Below are positions 4,707 to 12,910 of a stretch of DNA of 34,359 nucleotides, piece by piece. The position numbers and the translations under genes are program-made. The stretch comes from a virus. The stretch covers positions 1-34,359 of IMG/VR virus record IMGVR_UViG_3300036945_001039; one strand, 5' to 3'. The notes beneath the pieces are model-generated. The model was not told the DNA's origin. It did no database searches and was given only the letters and a program-made list of their open reading frames with translations. Numbering within the stretch: position 1 is the first letter of the stretch; the number at the start of each line of letters is the position of its first letter.

Positions 4707-6728
4707 ATGAAACTACATAGTATAGATTATAAGGATTGGTTCATCAATCAGAAGCGTATTCCAGATAAAGCGTCTGATGAATACAAAACATTTTTCAATT
4801 TCCATAAGGAGTTAAGTATGAATGGCTGTATGATGGATGGCGAATACATCAATCCCTTTCTATATTGGCATCTAAACATCTGGCACACAGAAGTAGATAT
4901 TATAGATGAATATGGACGTATTAATCAGAAGTATGCTAACCCTTTGCTTAGAGATAATGAGTGGTTAGTTACAAATGAGATTGATAGAGCCCACAAAGAA
5001 AAGAAAGGACTAGTCATCCTTGGAATTCGACGTTTTGCTAAGTCTGTTATTGAGGCATCATATATAGGACATGGTGCTACGTTTGATGAGAACTCACAGA
5101 ACATTATTGCAGGACTGAATGCTCCTGATATCAAGCTTATTACAGACAAGATTGACAAGGGATTAAACTTCTTACCAGAAGCATGGAGATGGCAGAGGGT
5201 TGAAGATAACTGGAAGAACCAAGTGACACTTGGAATTAAAACTAGAGCAGGAGAAAGAATCCCATTTTCTCAGATCCTTATTCGTAACTTAGATGGTGGT
5301 AATAATGAGGAAGCTATTGCAGGTACAAAACCACGTAGGCTAATCATTGACGAGATAGGTAAAGGAAGTTTCTTACGAGGACTTCAAGCTGCTACACCTG
5401 GATTTACAACACCATTTGGTTGGGGTTGTAGTCCTATTTTGACAGGTACAGGTGGGGATATGAAGATGTTTATGGATGCGAAGAGCTTAATGTTTGACGT
5501 AGACAATTTTAATTTTCTTACGTACAATAATGCAAAAGATGAGAAGAGAATTCATGGACTTTTCATCTCACACAAATACAGAATGGAAGCCAAGGAGGAA
5601 AGTTCTCTTGGTGCATTCTTAGGAAAACCAAAGAAGTCTTCTTTACATGATGTGAAGATGATGGTGTCTAATGAAGAATTAGCCACAAAGATTACAAATG
5701 ACAATCTCGAGAAGCTTAAAAAAGCAGGAGATAGAATTGCTTATTTAAAGGAGAAGATGTACTACCCACAAGAAGTGGATGACATATTTCTGAACGAAGA
5801 TACAAACATCTTTGACATTGAAGCAGCTAAACGTCAGAAAACCAGACTTTTAAATCAAGAAAGAACAGGAACTCCTGTCGTTCTATATGATGATGGACAG
5901 GGTGTAAAACATGAATTCTCAGATAGATTACCAATTACAAACTTTCCATTAAAGAATAGTGATCAGAAAGATGCTCCTGTAGTTATATATGAGTTTCCTG
6001 TAGACACTCCCCCATATGGACTTTATGTTGCAGGGATTGACCCCTATAGACAAGGTAAATCTGCATATTCTACATCGTTAGGATCTGTGTACATTTACAA
6101 GCGTATGCATGCTATTGCTGGAGAGAAATACCAGGATATGTTTGTAGCTAGTTATTGTGCACGTCCTGATAAAAAAGAAACATGGGAAGAACAGGCACGA
6201 CTATTGATTAAGTATTACAATGCTAGAGCTCTATGTGAGAATGATGAGATTTCCTTTATAGACTACATGATTTCCAAAGGAGATGCACATTATTTAGAAC
6301 GTCAACCAGACTGGTTAAAAGAAATAGTTCCTAATACAACAGTTAGACGTGACTATGGTATACATAGATCTGCTGAGAAAATACGAGACTTTCTACATGG
6401 ATGTCTTAAGAAATATACAGAAGAGGCAATACACGTAGAGAAAGATGATGATGGGAACATTATTTCTGAAACAAAAGGTATGTCAAAGATATTTGACCCT
6501 GTGCTTCTTGAAGAAATGATACAGTATAATGAGGAGGGTAACTTTGATAGAATCATTGCTGCAGAACTAGCTGTAGCATTAGCTATGAAGTTAGATCCTA
6601 TCATGGGAAGAACTGGTGGGAAAGAAGATGAAAGACTTACATCACTATATGGAACAAAGAAAAGAAACTCTTTGTTTGCAGAATCTAGTGGAATGTTTAA
6701 TAATAAAAAACGTAAATTGTTTACATAA
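4707..6728 (+). CDS. terL: Terminase large subunit (packaging ATPase-nuclease), 673 aa
   Basis: Pumps phage DNA into the prohead through the portal and cuts it. The N-terminal ATPase has a Walker A-like motif GIRRFAKS (106-113), Walker B LIIDE (212-216) and a TGTGG coupling motif (246-250). The C-terminal RNase H-like nuclease shows a strand with GIDPYRQGK (443-451, D445), ENDE (511-514) and NFDRI (612-616, D614) as the likely acidic metal ligands. Length is near the upper end of the family. The ATG directly follows the small-subunit candidate, and the stop overlaps the portal ATG by one base (TAATG), indicating translational coupling. Confidence 0.95.
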   Translation: MKLHSIDYKDWFINQKRIPDKASDEYKTFFNFHKELSMNGCMMDGEYINPFLYWHLNIWHTEVDIIDEYGRINQKYANPLLRDNEWLVTNEIDRAHKEKKGLVILGIRRFAKSVIEASYIGHGATFDENSQNIIAGLNAPDIKLITDKIDKGLNFLPEAWRWQRVEDNWKNQVTLGIKTRAGERIPFSQILIRNLDGGNNEEAIAGTKPRRLIIDEIGKGSFLRGLQAATPGFTTPFGWGCSPILTGTGGDMKMFMDAKSLMFDVDNFNFLTYNNAKDEKRIHGLFISHKYRMEAKEESSLGAFLGKPKKSSLHDVKMMVSNEELATKITNDNLEKLKKAGDRIAYLKEKMYYPQEVDDIFLNEDTNIFDIEAAKRQKTRLLNQERTGTPVVLYDDGQGVKHEFSDRLPITNFPLKNSDQKDAPVVIYEFPVDTPPYGLYVAGIDPYRQGKSAYSTSLGSVYIYKRMHAIAGEKYQDMFVASYCARPDKKETWEEQARLLIKYYNARALCENDEISFIDYMISKGDAHYLERQPDWLKEIVPNTTVRRDYGIHRSAEKIRDFLHGCLKKYTEEAIHVEKDDDGNIISETKGMSKIFDPVLLEEMIQYNEEGNFDRIIAAELAVALAMKLDPIMGRTGGKEDERLTSLYGTKKRNSLFAESSGMFNNKKRKLFT

Positions 6729-9313
6729 TGGCAATAATTAGATATACCAAAGATGCTACGATACGCTATGCGTATTTGAACATCTTTCCAGATCAGTTCA
6801 AAACTGAAAAAGAAAAGCAAGATGAAAGTTGGATTAAAAATACAATGGACTATTTTGCAAACAAAGCATATGCTGAGTATGTGAAGAACAGGGACACCTT
6901 TGTAAAGAACTATGATCTTATGAAAGGTATTCTTAGAATGGAAGACTTCTATCAAGAACCACATGTAAGAAGTTTTACAGACATGTTAGAAGCTGACCTT
7001 CAACTTCCTTCATATGTAAAACACTATTCTATTGTCACCACTCCTGTAAACGAATTAGTTGGAGAAATAAGCAAACGTCCTGATACTTACAGAGTTAAGG
7101 CATTTGATGATGATAGTCAAGCTGAAGAATTGCAATTTAAAACAGAAATGCTTCAGCAATATATAATGAATGAAGCAAAACAAAAGATCATTGAAAATCT
7201 TGCAATGCAAGGTGAAGAGATTGATGAAGAGCAAGTTCAACAGATGACAATGGATGAAGTAAAAGAAGAATTAGATTCTTACACATCTATTGCAGAAAAA
7301 TGGGCAAACCACGTATTAACATGTCAGAAAGCAGACTTTAACTTAAAAGAAAAATCAGAAGATGCATTTAGAGATCTTCTAATATCAGCAAGACAATTTT
7401 ATCACATATATGAAGACAACTCGAAACTTGGGTTTAACATCGAAGTGGCTAACCCAAAGAACACTTGGTTTCTCACTACTCCTGATAGAAAGTGGATTTC
7501 TGATCCCACAGGCAGAGCTCAGGGTGCTTATGCTGCTGGTACAGTACAGGTTATGGAGCTATCAGAGATCATTGAAGCTATACCAGATCTTACGAAAGAG
7601 GAAATCGACCACTTACGCTCGTCACTCCAAGACTATGGACTTATCAACGTTAGAGAGTCTAATCTTGGGAATCCTAATGCTCCTGAAGGTATCGATTCTG
7701 TAGTTTACGATACATATGATCCTCTTGTGTTACAAACAAGAATGATGATTGAGTCTGAGATGAAAGAGAACAATGATGGACTTAAAGACTTTTTGGGGCT
7801 AACGTCTAACGTTAGTAGTTTTGGTTATAAGTATGTTGTTGTACGTAGCTATTGGATTTCTAAAAAGAAAATTGGTAAGCTAATCTATCTTGATGAAATG
7901 GGTAACGAACAATCAACACTAGTTGATGAAACTTACAAATCTGGATTGATGCCTACACAACAATCATTAGAATGGGGATGGATTAATGAGTGGTATCAAG
8001 GAACTAAGATTGGTCCAGACATCTATCACATCAAGCCATTTAAACTATTAAACTATTGTCCTATCATAGGAACAACATACGAGGTGAAGAACACAGAAGC
8101 TAAAAGCTTAGTGGATCTTATGAAACCTTTCCAAGTTATATACAATGTATGTATGAACCAATTGTATAAACTTCTTGAGAAAGAAGTTGGTAAGGTTCAA
8201 CTTATGTCATTACGTCACATCCCTATTCCTAAAGATGGAGATGCACAAGATGCTCTTGACATATGGGAAATGGAAGCACGTAACAGAGGTGTGGTATTCA
8301 TTGACGACTCTCCAGAGAACTTAAAAGCTCCTAGTTCATTCAACCAATTTACAGCTCTTGACCTTACACGTACGCAGGAGATACAATCTCGTTACCAACT
8401 TGCGCAACAAATGAAAATGGAATGTTGGGAACTTGTAGGTATGTCAAGACAACGTATGGGATCTGTTGCAGCATCTGAATCTGCTACAGGTACAAACACT
8501 GCAATGCAACAAAGTTATTCTCAAACAGAACCTTTGTTTATAGCTCACGAATATGTAATGGGACAACTTTATCAAGCAATAATTGATTCTGCATTATATA
8601 TAGCAAGTTCTAAACCCCAGTCCACGCTTTCATATATTACATCTGAGGGACAATCTGCATTTGTACAGGTGAATGGTACAGATTTAAAATTTAGAGACTT
8701 AAAAGTGTTCCCAACAAATCGTCCTGAAGATACACAAATGTTTAATGAGCTTAGACAATTGGCACAACCTTTGATGCAGAATGGTGGTTCATTATACGAT
8801 GTTATTGAATTGTATAGTACTAAGTCTATGAGAGAGATGAAGAAAACCTTCAAAGATCTTAGAGATAAACAAGATGCTATGCAACAACAAGCACAACAAC
8901 TAGAACAACAAAAACTTCAACAACAGCAAGAACAAGCTCAAGCTCAAATGCAACAAGCTATTCAAATGAAAGAAGCTGATGTTGCTCACCAAGACTACCA
9001 AAATGAACTTGACAGAATCAATAAAAAAGAGATTGCTGTTATTCAAGCACTTGGTAGAAACGAGAATGCTACAGCAGATCTTGATAACTCAGGAACAGCT
9101 GATGCTCTTGAGATGACTAATCTCTCAATGGAACAAACTAAAGCCCAAAGAGATTATGAAATGAGAATGCAAGACATTCAATCTAAAAACACATTAGCTG
9201 CACAAAAATTGCAGTTAGAAAAAGAGAAATTACAAGTTGCTAGAGAGAATCAAGCAAACGATCTTGCTGTTGCAAAAGAGAATGCTAAGGGGCGCAATTC
9301 ATCTAAAAAATAA
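6728..9313 (+). CDS. Portal protein, 861 aa
   Basis: Forms the ring at the capsid vertex through which DNA is packaged and ejected. Support: position directly after terL, a length typical of crAss-like portals, a long mixed N-terminal body, and an aromatic-rich clip/stem region (residues ~390-560) followed by helices with QEIQSRYQLAQQMKMEC and a Ser/Thr-rich stretch near 580. The C-terminal ~150 residues are Gln/Lys/Glu-rich coiled coil (DAMQQQAQQLEQQKLQQQQE and onward), as in other Crassvirales-type portals where the tail projects into the head. No nuclease or protease motif is seen. Likely cotranscribed with terL. Confidence 0.88.
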   Translation: MAIIRYTKDATIRYAYLNIFPDQFKTEKEKQDESWIKNTMDYFANKAYAEYVKNRDTFVKNYDLMKGILRMEDFYQEPHVRSFTDMLEADLQLPSYVKHYSIVTTPVNELVGEISKRPDTYRVKAFDDDSQAEELQFKTEMLQQYIMNEAKQKIIENLAMQGEEIDEEQVQQMTMDEVKEELDSYTSIAEKWANHVLTCQKADFNLKEKSEDAFRDLLISARQFYHIYEDNSKLGFNIEVANPKNTWFLTTPDRKWISDPTGRAQGAYAAGTVQVMELSEIIEAIPDLTKEEIDHLRSSLQDYGLINVRESNLGNPNAPEGIDSVVYDTYDPLVLQTRMMIESEMKENNDGLKDFLGLTSNVSSFGYKYVVVRSYWISKKKIGKLIYLDEMGNEQSTLVDETYKSGLMPTQQSLEWGWINEWYQGTKIGPDIYHIKPFKLLNYCPIIGTTYEVKNTEAKSLVDLMKPFQVIYNVCMNQLYKLLEKEVGKVQLMSLRHIPIPKDGDAQDALDIWEMEARNRGVVFIDDSPENLKAPSSFNQFTALDLTRTQEIQSRYQLAQQMKMECWELVGMSRQRMGSVAASESATGTNTAMQQSYSQTEPLFIAHEYVMGQLYQAIIDSALYIASSKPQSTLSYITSEGQSAFVQVNGTDLKFRDLKVFPTNRPEDTQMFNELRQLAQPLMQNGGSLYDVIELYSTKSMREMKKTFKDLRDKQDAMQQQAQQLEQQKLQQQQEQAQAQMQQAIQMKEADVAHQDYQNELDRINKKEIAVIQALGRNENATADLDNSGTADALEMTNLSMEQTKAQRDYEMRMQDIQSKNTLAAQKLQLEKEKLQVARENQANDLAVAKENAKGRNSSKK

Positions 9314-9316
9314 TAA

Positions 9317-9370
9317 ATGAAAGTTTGTACAAAATGCAATAGAATATTTAAATGCAAAGGGCAGAAATAA
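9317..9370 (+). pseudogene. Possible remnant of a Cys-rich endonuclease N-terminus, 17 codons
   Basis: A 17-residue ORF, MKVCTKCNRIFKCKGQK, starts 3 bases after the portal stop. It has the CxxC start seen in many small HNH endonucleases of phages but ends at once in TAA. It could be the decayed start of a homing endonuclease inserted after the portal gene, in line with two intact HNH genes elsewhere in this window. A chance ORF is equally possible. Confidence 0.22.
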
Positions 9371-9395
9371 CAAAAAAAAGTAATAAATCTTAAAG

Positions 9396-9454
9396 AGGAT
9401 TAGACATTAATGCTATATTACGAGAAAAAATATAGCATATTGGCAACTAATCCT
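9396..9454 (+). terminator. Nested double-stem element between portal and scaffold genes
   Basis: Outer stem AGGATTAG (9396-9403) with CTAATCCT (9447-9454), 8 perfect pairs; inner stem ATGCTATATT (9410-9419) with AATATAGCAT (9429-9438), 10 perfect pairs; loop 9420-9428. Internal loops of 6 and 8 bases separate the stems. It lacks a strong T-run, so processing or mRNA stabilisation is as plausible as termination. A promoter candidate begins at its last base. Confidence 0.45.
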
Positions 9455-9484
9455 TTGAAATTAAATATATCTATTCTAGTTTTA
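9454..9484 (+). promoter_or_regulatory. Bacteroidota-type promoter before scaffold and capsid genes
   Basis: TTTG (9454-9457), 19-base spacer, then TAGTTTTA (9477-9484). This fits the Bacteroidota pattern TTTG-N19-21-TAnnTTTG except for a final A. It lies 38 bases upstream of the scaffold candidate start and could give extra transcription of the capsid genes. Confidence 0.55.
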
Positions 9485-9521
9485 CACGTAATATAAACCA
9501 AATATTAAACACAACTACATT

Positions 9522-10790
9522 ATGGCTGATAATACAGATAATCTGTCTATGGGTAATTTTAGTATCCAAGATACTATGGAGATGGGTATGGGAAATCAGG
9601 AATTACTAAACGATTTGTTTTCTCCTGAAACTTCTACTTCCAACCCTGAAGATGTCACACCAATTATTAAAGAAGCTGAACCTGCTACACCTCCTGCTAA
9701 ACCAGCAGTACCAAAAGGTAAAGAGATAGCACCAGTTGAAGATGATGCTGACGATAAAGAAAAAGGACAATCTCTTATATCAAACTTCTTAGGTGATAAC
9801 ACTGACGAAGATGAAGATGAGGACATTACACCACCTGCACCTGTTGCAAAACCTGCAACAACTGATACATCTGATGACAATGACGAAGATGAGGACTCAC
9901 AAGGTACTCAGTTCACTGCATTGGCAAATGACTTATTCAAGTTAGGAGTTTTCAATAAAGATGAAGATGACGAAGATCCTATCACAACACCAGAACAATT
10001 CTTAGAAAGATTTGAAACTGAAAAGAAACGAGGTGCTTCTGAAATGGTTCAAAATTTCATTGGACAATTTGGAGAAGATTATCAACAAGCGTTCGAAGCC
10101 ATATTTGTAAAAGGAGTAGATCCTAAAGAGTACTTTGGTACATATAATCAGGTGGTTAATTTTGCTGAGATGGATCTTGCAGATGAAGACAACCAGGTAA
10201 GAGTTATAAAACAAGCATTGTCTGATCAAGGATTTGATCACGAAGATGTAGAGTCAGAAGTTGAAAGACTCAGAAATTATGGTGATCTTGAGAGTGTAGC
10301 AACAAAGCATCATAAAGTATTGGTTAAAAAAGAAGCACAGAAATTGGGACAAATGGAAGCTAAGGCTGAACAAGAGTTACAACAGAAAGCTTCAATCAGA
10401 AATCAATACATACAAAACGTTCAAGGTATCCTTGGAGAAAAATTAAAAGCAAAGGAGTTTGATGGTATTCCATTAAATCCAAAATTAGCAAGCGAACTAC
10501 AAGACTTCTTATTAGTAGATAAATGGAAGACTGCATCTGGAGAAACACTTTCAGATTTTGACAGAACCATTTTAGATCTTAAGAGACCTGAGAATCATGC
10601 CATGAAAGTTAAAGTGGGATTGCTTCTTAAAATCTTAGAAAAAGATCCTACATTATCAACTATACAAAAGTCAGGTGTTTCTAAAAAAACAGACCAGTTG
10701 TTTGGAGAAGTTGCTAGACAAGTGACAAAATCAAAAACATCAACTAGTAGTGGTGGTTCAAAAGCTAATCCTAATTCGTGGTTCTTATAA
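9522..10790 (+). CDS. Putative scaffolding/head assembly protein, 422 aa
   Basis: Lies between portal and major capsid protein, the usual place for a scaffold. The N-terminal ~150 residues are acidic, low-complexity and Pro-rich (EDDADDKEKG, DNTDEDEDEDITPPAP, DDNDEDEDSQG). The middle and C-terminal parts are helical and charged, with coiled-coil potential around residues 265-300 (VKKEAQKLGQMEAKAEQELQQ). No protease catalytic motif is seen. It would organise capsid subunits and leave or be degraded before packaging, by analogy with phage scaffolds. Its Ser-rich end (KTSTSSGGSKANPNSWF) may contact the shell. A structural cargo protein is an alternative. Confidence 0.62.
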   Translation: MADNTDNLSMGNFSIQDTMEMGMGNQELLNDLFSPETSTSNPEDVTPIIKEAEPATPPAKPAVPKGKEIAPVEDDADDKEKGQSLISNFLGDNTDEDEDEDITPPAPVAKPATTDTSDDNDEDEDSQGTQFTALANDLFKLGVFNKDEDDEDPITTPEQFLERFETEKKRGASEMVQNFIGQFGEDYQQAFEAIFVKGVDPKEYFGTYNQVVNFAEMDLADEDNQVRVIKQALSDQGFDHEDVESEVERLRNYGDLESVATKHHKVLVKKEAQKLGQMEAKAEQELQQKASIRNQYIQNVQGILGEKLKAKEFDGIPLNPKLASELQDFLLVDKWKTASGETLSDFDRTILDLKRPENHAMKVKVGLLLKILEKDPTLSTIQKSGVSKKTDQLFGEVARQVTKSKTSTSSGGSKANPNSWFL

Positions 10791-10825
10791 TCAAATAATT
10801 TAATAACAACAAAAAGTATAACAAA

Positions 10826-12391
10826 ATGAGTATTCAAACTATCCCAGGGTTAACTGGTTTTACTTACGCTAGAGTAGCTTCTATGGACAAGCGTGCTATA
10901 GGTAAACTTACAGACTCTAACCACTTGGAGTCTTTTCACTCCACTGAACCAGCTGACTATGATAAAAAAATCATCAGCTTGTACACACAAAGTTCATTGT
11001 ACAGCAATGACTTCTTAGACATGATTAACAAAAGCACACCTTATTACATTGATAATAATAGTGATGCTTGGAAATGGCAGGTAGCAGTACCTTACAAATT
11101 CCCAAAAATCATTGACATCCCAACTAGTTTAACAAACATTTTAGAAGATGGAGGTAAACCTGGTATTGATGGTCAAGAATTCCAATTAGTATTGGATACT
11201 AATGAGTTCTCTAAAAACGCTATCGTTTCTGTAGGTTCACGTCAGTATGGTCCTCGTTTCTATGTAGTTAAAGATCCACTTCCTTGGAACATGGGTTACT
11301 TGTATTCATTTACATTAGTAACTGACAATCCAATTGTAGATTTCGTATCTTCTACATTCTTACAAGTTGGTATTGAATTAGAATTGGTTGATGCTGCAAT
11401 TGGTGAGTTTGACCAAGACTTATTAGGATTGCCACGTTTAGGTGAGCAAATCACTATGTTCGAATCATTAGGTTCTGGATATGGTTATGAGCACAAAATC
11501 ACTGAATGGGCTGACGACAAAATGATGCGTGATGCTTCAGGTAAACCACTTGACATCTTAGTATATGCTCCACAAAGACGTAACCAATTACCTTTAACTC
11601 GTAACGATGTTAAATGGGAGCCATTTGTTGAGTTCTGGATGCGTAAATCTATGTTGGAATTGAAAGTTAAACGTATGATCTGGGCTAAACCAGGTACAGT
11701 TAAAACTAATGGTTCTAAACAAGAATTGAAACGTACATCTGCAGGTGTATACCACAGAATGCGTAACAATGGAAACTTAGTACAATACAATAGAGGTGAA
11801 TTCTCTGCTAACTTGATTCGTTCTGTATTTGGAGATTTATTCTACAGACGTGTGGACGTTAAAGATAGACGAGTTAAAATGTACACTAACGAAGCTGGAT
11901 TCGACGTATTTCAACAAGCTTTGAAAACTGATGCATTAAACTCAGGATTAACTTTCATGGCTGACTCTGGAAACAGATACATGCAAGGAGAAGGACAACA
12001 CATCACTTACAACTTTGCATTTGATGCAATGGTAACTCGTGAGACAGGTCGTGTTGAATTGATCCACTTGAAAGAATTAGATTTACCACAATCTAACTTA
12101 GAGTTTGGACAAAACAAAAAATCTACCCCAGTATTTATGGTGTTTGATGTTTCTCCAATGTCTGATGGTTCAATGGTAAACAACATTCGTGAGGTTCGTA
12201 TGAAAGGTGCGCCTTCTATGACTTGGGGTTATATTGATGGAACTCGTCACCACTTAGGTTTTGCTAAATCTCAAGGTATGAGCTCTGCTAACAAATTCCC
12301 AGGATACGAAATCTGGATGAAAGATCGTTGCGATGTATTCATCGAAGACTTGTCAAGAACTGTGTTGATTGAGGAAATGCCACAATTCTAA
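10826..12391 (+). CDS. Major capsid protein (HK97-fold, crAss-like), 521 aa
   Basis: Shell-forming protein. Size (~500 residues), position after portal and scaffold, and sequence character (SDAWKWQVAVPYKFPKIID near residue 80, then a beta-rich body with VGSRQYGPRFYVVKDPLPW) agree with Crassvirales-type capsid proteins as I recall them. Codon choice differs from neighbours: AAC, GAC and CGT are frequent, as expected for a very highly expressed gene; gene 14662-15834 shares this bias. A long structured 3' region follows (12404-12557). There is no N-terminal extension suggesting a covalently fused protease or scaffold. Confidence 0.85.
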   Translation: MSIQTIPGLTGFTYARVASMDKRAIGKLTDSNHLESFHSTEPADYDKKIISLYTQSSLYSNDFLDMINKSTPYYIDNNSDAWKWQVAVPYKFPKIIDIPTSLTNILEDGGKPGIDGQEFQLVLDTNEFSKNAIVSVGSRQYGPRFYVVKDPLPWNMGYLYSFTLVTDNPIVDFVSSTFLQVGIELELVDAAIGEFDQDLLGLPRLGEQITMFESLGSGYGYEHKITEWADDKMMRDASGKPLDILVYAPQRRNQLPLTRNDVKWEPFVEFWMRKSMLELKVKRMIWAKPGTVKTNGSKQELKRTSAGVYHRMRNNGNLVQYNRGEFSANLIRSVFGDLFYRRVDVKDRRVKMYTNEAGFDVFQQALKTDALNSGLTFMADSGNRYMQGEGQHITYNFAFDAMVTRETGRVELIHLKELDLPQSNLEFGQNKKSTPVFMVFDVSPMSDGSMVNNIREVRMKGAPSMTWGYIDGTRHHLGFAKSQGMSSANKFPGYEIWMKDRCDVFIEDLSRTVLIEEMPQF

Positions 12392-12403
12392 TAAAATAAC
12401 AGT

Positions 12404-12445
12404 ACTTACTACGCTACCCATTCAGAACAGCGTCCCAGAGTAAGT
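12404..12445 (+). other. Bulged hairpin 1 downstream of the capsid gene
   Basis: ACTTACT (12404-12410) pairs with AGTAAGT (12439-12445), and ACGCT (12411-12415) with AGCGT (12429-12433), separated by a 5-base bulge (12434-12438). The loop is 13 bases. It is the first of three consecutive inverted repeats between the capsid stop and the HNH gene. Confidence 0.5.
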
Positions 12446-12453
12446 CGTAAATC

Positions 12454-12507
12454 GAAAAGAATTCCCCCCTTCCCCCACTCTCTCCCACCTTGGGGGGAAG
12501 ACTTTTC
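12454..12507 (+). terminator. Very stable GC hairpin downstream of the capsid gene
   Basis: GAAAAG (12454-12459) pairs with CTTTTC (12502-12507); after a 2x2 internal loop, TTCCCCCC (12462-12469) pairs with GGGGGGAA (12492-12499). The 22-base loop is C-rich and offers the alternative pairing CTTCCCCC/GGGGGAAG. The only U-tract is TTTT within the 3' arm, so this may be an mRNA-stabilising or processing element, or a weak terminator. Confidence 0.5.
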
Positions 12508-12510
12508 AAA

Positions 12511-12557
12511 CAGAATGATGGACTTATGTCGCATTATCCTTCAATGGGTACATTCTG
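12511..12557 (+). other. Inverted repeat 3 upstream of the HNH gene
   Basis: CAGAATG (12511-12517) and CATTCTG (12551-12557) are perfect complements enclosing 33 bases. It lies just before the HNH gene leader and may fold with the two preceding hairpins. Confidence 0.4.
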
Positions 12558-12591
12558 CAAAGTATAAACCAAAACTTAATTAAACTACATT

Positions 12592-12888
12592 ATGGGTAAG
12601 TTAGATCCTTATCAATCCCAAAAAGCAAGTAGAGATAAATCTATTGCTAGAAATAAACTTTATGTTAGGGAATATTTAGAAGGAAAATCATGTGTAGATT
12701 GTGGTAATTCTGATATAAGAGTATTAGAATTTGATCACGTAAGAGGAAAGAAGTTATATCACGTATCTTACATGGTACAAAAAGCATATAAACTTGATCT
12801 TATAAAAGAAGAATTAAGTAAATGTGAAATACGATGTTGTAATTGTCATAGAATCGTTACACATGAAAGAAGAAGTAATTTTAAATAA
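12592..12888 (+). CDS. HNH endonuclease, 98 aa (free-standing, mobile)
   Basis: Small HNH nuclease: CVDC (34-37), then VLEFDHVRGKK with D48/H49 as the catalytic DH, and CCNCHRIVTHER (82-93) providing the second Cys pair and the final His. This is the zinc-stabilised beta-beta-alpha-metal fold of phage homing endonucleases. The basic N-terminus (KASRDKSIARNK) likely contacts DNA. It is inserted between the capsid gene and the next structural gene, and its leader copies that of the scaffold gene (AACTACATTATGG). Its AT-rich codon use contrasts with the capsid gene. It probably cuts alleles lacking the insert; it is not needed for virion assembly. Confidence 0.88.
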   Translation: MGKLDPYQSQKASRDKSIARNKLYVREYLEGKSCVDCGNSDIRVLEFDHVRGKKLYHVSYMVQKAYKLDLIKEELSKCEIRCCNCHRIVTHERRSNFK

Positions 12889-12910
12889 ACCAATTAATAT
12901 AAATTAAATT

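Noticed and set aside
6353-6964. Antisense ORF of 203 aa across the terL/portal junction
   Set aside because: It lies wholly opposite two confident genes with matching codon structure; hydrophobic composition is typical of antisense frames in AT-rich genes.
9596-9880. Antisense Ser/Gly-rich ORF in the scaffold gene
   Set aside because: It mirrors the acidic GAT/GAA/CCT-rich repeat of the scaffold N-terminus and has no independent support.
12592-12888. HNH gene as part of a group I intron in the capsid gene
   Set aside because: The capsid ORF ends with a normal stop and a complete-looking C-terminus before the HNH, and the next gene starts normally; I saw no obvious intron core, though the structured spacer keeps a lesser mobile-RNA idea open.
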